5,444 nucleotides of DNA, from positions 1 through 5,444 of the forward strand of contig JAVZJY010000059.1 of the NCBI GenBank assembly GCA_038872535.1, given 5' to 3'. The stretch's first letter is position 1, and every line of letters begins with the position of its first letter. The notes below the pieces were generated by a model. It saw only the letters and a program-made list of their open reading frames with translations. It had not been told where the DNA came from and did no database searches. The translations under genes and the position numbers were made by a program. Positions 1 through 4,651 of this stretch are shown here, piece after piece. This DNA is from JASEJA01 sp038872535. Its GTDB lineage: Archaea > Thermoproteota > Bathyarchaeia > Bathyarchaeales > Bathycorpusculaceae.

Positions 1-228
1 GACATCCTTGCTGGATTTCTCAATAATATCAGAGATTTTGCGTCGCATACGAACTTCATCAACAATAATAGAGTCTCTCTCTATGTCTTTACCAGAAACA
101 AGATTTTCCCGTAAGGCTAATTCGGTCAAATTCACATAAAAAGCATCAAGCTTAACGCATAAAAGCTGTCCCACAGAAGATTTTCCAACACAAGGCGTTC
201 CCGTCAACAAAATAACCCGCTTAGACAT
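1..228 (-). CDS. fap7: AK6/Fap7-type adenylate kinase/NTPase, 3' end outside the window
   Basis: The frame is open from ATG at 228 down to base 1, giving 76 N-terminal residues; the rest lies off the left edge. Residues 4-9 form the first beta strand (RVILLT), followed by a Walker A loop GTPCVGKSS at 10-18. Residues 35-58 carry the family block, with TELALRENLV and then the acidic ERDSIIVDE. This combination is typical of the small P-loop kinases AK6 (eukaryotic hCINAP/Fap7) and their archaeal homologues. Family knowledge: these have adenylate kinase/ATPase activity and help mature small-subunit rRNA by acting with ribosomal protein uS11. Start choice: ATG 228 gives the usual short N-terminus. 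An in-frame ATG at 243 would add MDGWW and cannot be excluded. GGTGG lies directly against ATG 228, too close for a normal Shine-Dalgarno site. The gene is divergent from the RNase P RNA gene. The lid and the C-terminus cannot be checked. Confidence 0.88.
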   Translation of the reverse strand, partial: MSKRVILLTGTPCVGKSSVGQLLCVKLDAFYVNLTELALRENLVSGKDIERDSIIVDEVRMRRKISDIIEKSSKDV

Positions 229-253
229 CCACCAACCATCCATCACATCCACA

Positions 254-265
254 GTAAAGCTTTAC
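254..265. repeat. perfect 12-bp palindrome in the divergent kinase/rnpB gap
   Basis: GTAAAGCTTTAC is its own reverse complement. It lies between the kinase start and the RNase P RNA gene, just downstream of the candidate minus-strand TATA. It could be an operator, but in AT-rich DNA a single 12-bp palindrome may also arise by chance. Confidence 0.35.
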
Positions 266-269
266 AACA

Positions 270-285
270 AAATAAGGTTTCCAAA
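270..285 (-). promoter_or_regulatory. possible BRE/TATA promoter of the Fap7-like kinase gene
   Basis: Read on the minus strand, GGAAACC followed by TTATTTTG resembles an archaeal BRE plus a degenerate TATA box. A start about 25 nt downstream would fall near 245-250, giving a very short leader or none before ATG 243/228. The TATA match is poor and this rests on spacing alone. Confidence 0.3.
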
Positions 286-320
286 ATTCTTATTGCCAAC
301 GGTTACGCCAAATATATCTT

Positions 321-642
321 GGGCTGGCGAAGTTGGTGGGTGGCTTTCGAGCTTCCATGTGAAGCTTGAGGAAACTCCGCCCACGAGTAGAATTGCAACA
401 TCCGCAAGGGTGTAAGGCGAGAGCCTTGGCAACGGAGCAGAAACGAAACGTCCATCCAGCAGTTGCCAATGATGCATGCTAAGTTGTTGAGAATGCTGGA
501 TGCGAAACGATGAAACGGCCGCCCTGCAAGTGGAAAGGGCAAACAGACGCCTGTGAGGAATCTACCCAGAGGCGCGGGTAGCCCGATTAGTCGAATGCCA
601 CCTAAAACAAAAGGCGGGTTACAGCCAACGTCGCCAGCCTTT
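321..642 (+). ncRNA. rnpB: RNase P RNA, archaeal type A-like
   Basis: This is the catalytic RNA of ribonuclease P, which removes 5' leaders from pre-tRNA together with archaeal protein subunits. The fold can be traced by eye. P1 pairs 322-336 with 625-639 (15 positions, one A/G mismatch). P2 pairs GGTGGC 339-344 with GCCACC 597-602. P3 is a hairpin around 352-366 (AGCTTC/GAAGCT). P4 pairs 373-381 (AACTCCGCC) with 613-620 (GGCGGGTT), leaving T376 as the conserved bulged U. Flanking GAGGAAACTCC (CR-I) and GGCGGGTTACAG (CR-V) are family signatures. P7 is TTGC 393-396/GCAA 429-432, enclosing two adjacent GNRA hairpins: ACATCC-GCAA-GGGTGT at 398-413 and AAGGC-GAGA-GCCTT at 414-427. P12 is a 9-bp stem, 453-461 with 494-502. 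CGCCT 548-552/AGGCG 570-574 closes a P16-like arm. Length is about 320 nt. Ends are set by P1 and the following T run and are good to a few bases. Confidence 0.94.
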
Positions 643-644
643 TT
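640..644 (+). terminator. T-run terminator of the RNase P RNA
   Basis: Five consecutive T residues follow directly after the 3' strand of P1. Archaeal RNA polymerase commonly terminates at such oligo-T tracts, and the position agrees with the expected 3' end of the RNA. Confidence 0.55.
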
Positions 645-677
645 GAATAACGCTAGATTTTGCGAGTGGGTTTGAAT

Positions 678-688
678 AATTTTAAATG
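678..688 (+). promoter_or_regulatory. possible TATA box of the C11 peptidase gene
   Basis: AATTTTAAATG in the gap between rnpB and the peptidase gene looks like an archaeal TATA element. It would place the start near 705-712 and give a leader of about 80 nt. A second candidate, CATATATG at 749-756, would start transcription right at the ribosome-binding site. Neither has a clear BRE. Otherwise I see only AT-rich spacer between 645 and 777. Confidence 0.35.
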
Positions 689-792
689 TAAGGTGTTAAG
701 CAAAAGGTTCTGGTTGCGGAGTGCTGTTATCGCATCAAGAAACAAGGCATATATGAATCTCTGCAATTACAATTTTAGGGAGGAGAGGTTAG

Positions 793-1971
793 ATGAAGAT
801 TAAACAAGCATGTGTATTAGTGCTAATTAGTGTTGTGATCTTGGCGGTTAGCCAACATGCTCCGCTTGTGTTTGCGTCGAAAAATTCTAGGGCTTCATGG
901 ACTTTCATGGTTTACTTAGATGCTGATAACAACTTGGATGAGTATGGTCAAATTAATTTGGAGCAGATGCAAGAGGGTTTGGCACCCAATGCTGCGGTCA
1001 ACGTGATAGTGTTAATGGATAGACTGAATCTTCCAGCATATGTTTACGAGGTTACACACGAAGATATCAAAACAGTTCAGTCCTTAGGCGAAGTAGACAT
1101 GGGCAGCCAACAAACTTTAAGTTATTTTGTAACATTTGCTATGAAAAATTATCCGGCTAACTACTTTTTCCTTGACCTTTGGGATCATGGTGGAGGCTAC
1201 AGGGGTGTCTGCTGGGATGAGTCAAGCGGCAACCACTTATCACCTCATGACATAGAAATCGCTGTTGCCTTAGCCGAAAGTCAAACGAAAAAGTTCGTTC
1301 ACGTCATCGGTTTTGACGCTTGCTTAATGGGCATGATTGAAATTTGCTACGAGCTAAAAGATGTAACAAACATTGTTATCGGCTCTGAAATGCTTATTCC
1401 AGGACTAGGGTGGCCCTACACGCATCTTATGGCTTATCTTTCGAGCAACCCTAAAACTGACCCAACTGCGCTCAGCACTTATCTGGTCAACGAATATATA
1501 GCATATTACCCAAAATACACCGTGCAACTGTCGGCTATAAACGAAGGATTCATCCCTGAAGTGGCTATAAGCCTCAACAACTTTGCATATGCATTAATGA
1601 CAAACATCGGCACATATAAAGGAGTTGTCTCTGGCGCCAGGAGTGATGCACAACAAAAGTTTATACTCGGATCAATGGGCTCCTACTTCTACGTTGACCT
1701 CTATAAGTTTACAATGCTAGTAAGCGAAAGAGCAGGTGACGGCAAAATCGCGGAGTTAGCCTCTAACCTTATGGGCAAATTGGATCTCGTCGTTTTCGCC
1801 GAAGCACACACTGCACAAATTGGTAATCTTGATGCTAAACAGTTTGGACTCACAGTTAACTTTCCACCAAACATTCAAACATACAACAGTAACTATGAAA
1901 AATATGTGCCATGCTTTGTGCAAGAAACGCTATGGCAGTCATTTCTAATGAGCTATTACGCGGCAATCTAA
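793..1971 (+). CDS. secreted clostripain-like cysteine peptidase (family C11)
   Basis: This 392-residue protein is a likely extracellular endopeptidase that cuts after basic residues, a role suited to breaking down external protein. Residues 1-5 are basic, 6-27 are hydrophobic, and VFA-SK gives a plausible signal peptidase site after A28. The caspase-like fold follows: strand and turn WTFMVYLDADNNLD (36-49), catalytic His132 in LWDHGGGYRG, and catalytic Cys177 in GFDACLMG. D175, two residues before the Cys, matches the acidic S1 residue that selects Arg/Lys in this family. The His-Cys spacing matches characterised C11 enzymes such as PmC11 (H133/C179). The C-terminus ends in the usual Trp/Tyr-rich segment, with no membrane anchor or sorting signal. 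The start is supported by GGGAGG at 778-783, 9 nt upstream. Oddity: residues 138-165, which cover the activation loop, contain no Lys or Arg. It appears to be a single-gene unit. Substrate is inferred. Confidence 0.95.
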   Translation: MKIKQACVLVLISVVILAVSQHAPLVFASKNSRASWTFMVYLDADNNLDEYGQINLEQMQEGLAPNAAVNVIVLMDRLNLPAYVYEVTHEDIKTVQSLGEVDMGSQQTLSYFVTFAMKNYPANYFFLDLWDHGGGYRGVCWDESSGNHLSPHDIEIAVALAESQTKKFVHVIGFDACLMGMIEICYELKDVTNIVIGSEMLIPGLGWPYTHLMAYLSSNPKTDPTALSTYLVNEYIAYYPKYTVQLSAINEGFIPEVAISLNNFAYALMTNIGTYKGVVSGARSDAQQKFILGSMGSYFYVDLYKFTMLVSERAGDGKIAELASNLMGKLDLVVFAEAHTAQIGNLDAKQFGLTVNFPPNIQTYNSNYEKYVPCFVQETLWQSFLMSYYAAI

Positions 1972-1976
1972 AAATC

Positions 1977-2011
1977 GTATCAGTAAGTATGCCTACCGAT
2001 ACTATGTTTTT
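1977..2011 (+). terminator. stem-loop plus T5 after the C11 peptidase gene
   Basis: GTATC at 1977-1981 pairs with GATAC at 1998-2002. After one A/C mismatch, GTA pairs with TAC, leaving an 8-nt loop. TTTTT at 2007-2011 follows. It begins 6 nt past the peptidase stop. In archaea the T tract is the more important part. Confidence 0.45.
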
Positions 2012-2026
2012 CTGTTGTGTATTACT

Positions 2027-2040
2027 AAACCTTTTTATAA
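2027..2040 (+). promoter_or_regulatory. BRE/TATA promoter of the DEAD-box helicase gene
   Basis: AAACC directly followed by TTTTTATAA is a good archaeal BRE-plus-TATA arrangement. Transcription would begin near 2060-2066, so the helicase mRNA would have a leader of about 85 nt. The leader includes a small hairpin, GCTT-CTGA-AAGC, at 2090-2101. A weaker alternative, TATTTTATG, lies near 2049-2057. Confidence 0.55.
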
Positions 2041-2148
2041 TGGAATCGTATTTTATGTTGCTGTCACATTAATTCATGTAGTTAACGAGGCTTCTGAAAG
2101 CTTTTGGAAAATGCATGAAAAGTTTTGTGGCAGGAGAAATGAAAATAT

Positions 2149-3258
2149 ATGCAAATACAATACTTTAGAGATTTACCGTTAAGCGTTGAGGTTATGAAAG
2201 GAATAGAAGAGCTTGGGTTCAGTAACCTTTTTCCAATTCAAGCCCAAGCCATAACTCCCTTACTGGAAGGAAAAGACGTTATTGGACAAGCGCAGACTGG
2301 AACGGGAAAGACTGCTGCTTTTGGCATTCCAATGATTGAAAGATTAAACCCCGAACTTGGCAACGTTCAAGGCTTGGTTTTGGTGCCAACCCGTGAGCTT
2401 GCTGTCCAAGTTGCAGAGCACATCAGTAGGTTTGCAAAGTATACGAATCTAAGGGTCTTAGCGGTTTATGGAGGAGAACCAATCGGAAAACAAATACATG
2501 CGCTTAAAAATGGCATTCAAATAGTTGTTGGCACGCCAGGCCGCATAATTGACTTGCTTGAGAGGCACATCTTAGATTTAGCATTGGTGAAGATTGTTGT
2601 TTTAGACGAAGCGGATAGAATGTTGGACATGGGTTTCATAGACGATATTGAATACATACTTTCAAAAGTGCCAGCTAACAGGCAGACAAGCCTTTTCTCG
2701 GCGACAATAGACCAGACAGTGATGAAAATTTGTAAAAGGTATATGAAGAATCCGGAAAAGATACTTGTAAGCAAAGACGAAATAGCCCTTTCGCAGATAA
2801 CACAATATTATATGGTCGTAAACCCTCACAACAAATTCGAAATTCTATGCAACATTTTGGATGAGAACCATATAGAGCGAGCCATAATATTCTGTAAAAC
2901 CAGACTAGGAACAAGCATGCTTGCAGATAAACTTAGAAAAAAAGGATACGACGCAAAACCCCTACATGCTGGTTTCACCCAACCGCAAAGAGATTTCGTC
3001 ATTGACGCCTTTAGAGGAGGAAAACTAAAATTGCTTGTTGCAACAGATGTCGCCGCTAGAGGCTTAGACATTCAAGGAATAACCCACATAATTAACTATG
3101 ACGTTCCGTTGGATGCTCTAGTCTATTTTCATAGGATAGGCAGAACCGCCAGAAAGGGAGAGGTGGGAACAGCCATAACCCTTGTGGGCTACGGGGAACT
3201 TACAAACTTTAACAATATAAAAGCCCTCACCAAAACAACAATAGAAGAAATAACGTGA
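2149..3258 (+). CDS. DEAD-box ATP-dependent RNA helicase
   Basis: This 369-residue cytoplasmic superfamily 2 RNA helicase uses ATP to open short RNA duplexes, probably in ribosome assembly, RNA turnover or cold adaptation. Motifs appear in order. Q motif: F24 with PIQ 29-31. Motif I: AQTGTGKT 48-55. Ia: PTRELA 80-85. GG: 108-109. Ib: TPGR 129-132. II: DEAD 153-156. III: SAT 184-186. IV: IIFCKT 246-251. Then LHAGFTQPQRD 272-282. V: ATDVAARGLDI 298-308. VI: HRIGRTAR 328-335. All catalytic residues are intact. The protein is only the two RecA-like domains with no tail, close in length to the minimal Methanocaldococcus MJ0669 type. The start is ATG 2149, with AGGAG at 2132-2136 (12 nt spacing). 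ATG 2139 is out of frame. It has its own promoter. The YHS gene begins 67 nt after the stop and may be co-transcribed. The specific RNA target is unknown. Confidence 0.97.
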   Translation: MQIQYFRDLPLSVEVMKGIEELGFSNLFPIQAQAITPLLEGKDVIGQAQTGTGKTAAFGIPMIERLNPELGNVQGLVLVPTRELAVQVAEHISRFAKYTNLRVLAVYGGEPIGKQIHALKNGIQIVVGTPGRIIDLLERHILDLALVKIVVLDEADRMLDMGFIDDIEYILSKVPANRQTSLFSATIDQTVMKICKRYMKNPEKILVSKDEIALSQITQYYMVVNPHNKFEILCNILDENHIERAIIFCKTRLGTSMLADKLRKKGYDAKPLHAGFTQPQRDFVIDAFRGGKLKLLVATDVAARGLDIQGITHIINYDVPLDALVYFHRIGRTARKGEVGTAITLVGYGELTNFNNIKALTKTTIEEIT

Positions 3259-3325
3259 ACATGGCATTTTCTTCCCATAATCATAATAGGCAGAATGTAC
3301 ACTCTTAAATGAGGTTAAGAATCAA

Positions 3326-3469
3326 ATGCCTAAAGACCCAGTTTGCGGAATAATTCTCGACGAAAGAACAGCTAAATTCAAAATCACTTACGAAGGTGAA
3401 ACTTACTATTTTTGCTCGTTAACTTGCAAGAAAAAATTCAAAAGACACCCGATGAAATTTGTTAAATAA
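3326..3469 (+). CDS. small stand-alone YHS-domain metal-binding protein
   Basis: This is a 47-residue ORF that a size cutoff would miss. It begins MPKDPVCGIIL and continues with YEGETYYFCSLTCKKKF (residues 22-38), ending RHPMKFVK. This is the complete YHS pattern: DPVCG, then YxGxxYYFCSxxCxxxF, then a late HP near the C-terminus. Cys7, Cys30 and Cys34 are the expected metal ligands. Family knowledge: YHS domains occur alone or attached to copper ATPases and monooxygenase components, and are thought to bind or sense soft metals; the role of solo copies is poorly known. The start is supported by GAGGTT at 3311-3316, 9 nt upstream. It lies between the helicase (67 nt) and Alba (124 nt), same strand. 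No strong promoter of its own is visible; CATAATCATAATAGG at 3276-3290 is at best weak. Read-through from the helicase is possible. Confidence 0.88.
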   Translation: MPKDPVCGIILDERTAKFKITYEGETYYFCSLTCKKKFKRHPMKFVK

Positions 3470-3487
3470 CCCTGATTTTCAATTGCC

Positions 3488-3495
3488 TTTATAAG
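3488..3495 (+). promoter_or_regulatory. TATA box of the alba-OB operon
   Basis: TTTATAAG is close to the archaeal TATA consensus. It predicts a start around 3515-3520, at the left arm of the 3518-3560 inverted repeat, and an Alba leader of about 75 nt. It is the best promoter-like element between the YHS stop and Alba. Confidence 0.55.
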
Positions 3496-3517
3496 GAAGG
3501 TTGGAGATTATTTATCA

Positions 3518-3560
3518 GTAACGTTCTACCATTGGAACACGTGATACAAGGCAACGTTAC
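3518..3560 (+). repeat. 8-nt inverted repeat GTAACGTT/AACGTTAC in the Alba leader
   Basis: GTAACGTT (3518-3525) and AACGTTAC (3553-3560) are exact reverse complements separated by 27 nt. The AACGTT core is itself palindromic, so the two cores (3520-3525 and 3553-3558) are also direct copies 33 bp apart, about three helical turns. In RNA the arms could form an 8-bp stem at or near the very 5' end of the message. In DNA they could be paired sites for a dimeric regulator. The loop contains another palindrome, CACGTG (3538-3543). Function is not shown. Confidence 0.55.
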
Positions 3561-3593
3561 ACACAACAAATAACATAAAAGGAGTGAAAAAGA

Positions 3594-3881
3594 ATGGCAG
3601 AAAATAGGGATGTTATCTTCATTGGAAACAAACCACCAATGGCCTATGTATTAGCCATTATTACAAGCCTCTCCGCAAGCAACGCCAAAGAAATAACGTT
3701 AAAAGCCAGAGGACAAGCAATAACAACAGCAGTTGATGCAGCTGAAATAGCTAGAAGACGCTTCATGAAAGATTTGCAGATAAGCAAAGTATCAATTGGC
3801 ACTGAAGAAATGCCGCCGAGAGAAGGCGAAAATAGGTCAAGGATGGTTTCGACAATGGAAATAACACTTAAAAAAGAGTAG
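3594..3881 (+). CDS. albA: Alba DNA/RNA-binding chromatin protein
   Basis: This 95-residue protein is a full-length Alba, the abundant archaeal nucleoid protein that coats DNA as a dimer and also binds RNA. It shows the family line from end to end: VIFIGNKPPMAYVLA (7-21), KARGQAITTAVDAAEIARRR (37-56), SIGTEEMP (67-74) and STMEITLKK (86-94). The loop KARG with R39 matches the DNA-contacting hairpin base, and F57 matches the dimer-dimer interface Phe of Sulfolobus Alba. In Sulfolobus the loop reads GKKP, with Lys16 acetylated; here it reads GNKP, so the acetylated position is Asn12 and only Lys13 remains. Strong ribosome-binding site GGAGTGA at 3581-3587. First gene of a unit with the OB-fold protein 5 nt downstream. 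The leader with the inverted repeat suggests control, possibly autogenous (inference). Alba relatives include the eukaryotic RNase P subunits Rpp20/Rpp25. Confidence 0.97.
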   Translation: MAENRDVIFIGNKPPMAYVLAIITSLSASNAKEITLKARGQAITTAVDAAEIARRRFMKDLQISKVSIGTEEMPPREGENRSRMVSTMEITLKKE

Positions 3882-3886
3882 GAAAA

Positions 3887-4495
3887 ATGCGAAACAAAGC
3901 ATCACCAAGCGAATACCTCGCTTTTCTTTCTATAAAATATGAGGTTAACCCAGACAAGTTTTTCTATGCAATAACCTCAGCATGTGAAAAAGGAAAATCC
4001 ACATGCGGAAACCTATCCGTTGAGTGCCGTGGCAAACAAAAGAACAACATTATCCTTCTAATAACGAAAGGGGAAAAAGTCGTGGCTCAGTTCCCGATAC
4101 CTGAAGAATTTCTAATGGAAAAGAACAATCCAATAAAAGAAATTAGAAAAACAAACTTGTTCCGCAGATACCCAATCATAAAAGACGATAAGCCGCATTC
4201 CTTTCAGATACGAGACCTAAGAACGGGAATGAAGAAGATTAACGTGAAAGCTAAGGTTCTTGAAATAGCGAAACCAACCCTTGTTTTTACAAGATTTGGA
4301 AATTATGCCAGCGTAGCCAACGTTTTGATAGCAGACGAAACTGGAACAATTAAGCTTTGCTTATGGAACGAACAGATAGACTCCATAGCCATAGGAGACA
4401 CCGTTCAAATTGAGAACGGAAGCACATCAGCGTTCAGAGGCGAAAAACAATTAAGAATTGGAAGGAAAGGAATTCTCCGCAACATAGAAACCTAA
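3887..4495 (+). CDS. OB-fold single-stranded nucleic-acid-binding protein with an unrecognised N-terminal domain
   Basis: This 202-residue protein is probably the ssDNA-binding (RPA/SSB-like) partner of replication and repair. The C-terminal half (about 105-200) is a clear OB fold of the short archaeal SSB/SOSS-B kind: IRDLRTGMKKINVKAKVLEI (108-127), VANVLIADETGTIKLCLWNE (143-162), IAIGDTVQI (167-175), and FRGEKQLRIGRKG (183-195). Candidate base-stacking aromatics are F134, F137, W160 and F183. The N-terminal part (about 1-95) is not an OB fold I recognise. It contains C33, C40 and C47 at regular seven-residue steps, then IILLITKGEKVVAQFPIPEEF (55-75). I assign it no function. ATG 3887 follows the Alba stop by 5 nt, with TAGGA overlapping that stop as a weak ribosome site, so translation is probably coupled. 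There is no acidic C-terminal tail of the bacterial SSB type. Confidence 0.9.
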   Translation: MRNKASPSEYLAFLSIKYEVNPDKFFYAITSACEKGKSTCGNLSVECRGKQKNNIILLITKGEKVVAQFPIPEEFLMEKNNPIKEIRKTNLFRRYPIIKDDKPHSFQIRDLRTGMKKINVKAKVLEIAKPTLVFTRFGNYASVANVLIADETGTIKLCLWNEQIDSIAIGDTVQIENGSTSAFRGEKQLRIGRKGILRNIET

Positions 4496-4546
4496 TTGTC
4501 CACCTCAAACAATGCCACCAGTTAACAAGCCAGCCAGCCTCTAATT

Positions 4547-4607
4547 GAAAGCCTAACCCTTCTAAGGAGCCCTACGTTTTTCTATACCCCTCCCCCTCTA
4601 GGCTTTT
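4547..4607 (+). terminator. candidate terminator between convergent OB-fold and macrodomain genes
   Basis: AAAGCCTA (4548-4555) pairs with TAGGCTTT (4599-4606), an 8-bp stem extended by one G-T pair, ending in TTTT (4604-4607). The 43-nt loop holds a T5 run (4577-4581) and a pyrimidine stretch with ACCCCTCCCCCTCT at 4586-4599. It ends the alba-OB transcript and could also serve the opposing macrodomain gene, although the minus-strand copy has a weaker T tract. The rest of the 4496-4651 gap shows nothing further that I recognise. Confidence 0.4.
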
Positions 4608-4651
4608 CTGCTGTAGATTACTTAGAAGATGAGAATACCACGCTTTGACGG

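Noticed and set aside
262..542. Two minus-strand open frames of 71 and 79 codons
   Set aside because: They lie over the RNase P RNA gene, have no protein-family features, and are explained by the structured RNA on the plus strand.
645..777. Possible small RNA or tRNA between rnpB and the peptidase gene
   Set aside because: Only a weak hairpin (TGCG...CGCA around 715-734) is visible; no tRNA arms or other known RNA signature.
753..803. 16-codon ORF (MNLCNYNFREERLDED) overlapping the peptidase start
   Set aside because: It has no ribosome site of its own and runs through the peptidase ribosome site; too short to support as a gene or leader peptide.
2517..3071. Three minus-strand open frames inside the helicase gene
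   Set aside because: Antisense shadows of a strongly conserved DEAD-box gene; no ribosome sites or recognisable domains.
4531..4540. AGCC tandem triplet-like repeat near 4528-4539
   Set aside because: Only three copies of a 4-nt unit; no sign of an array or functional repeat.
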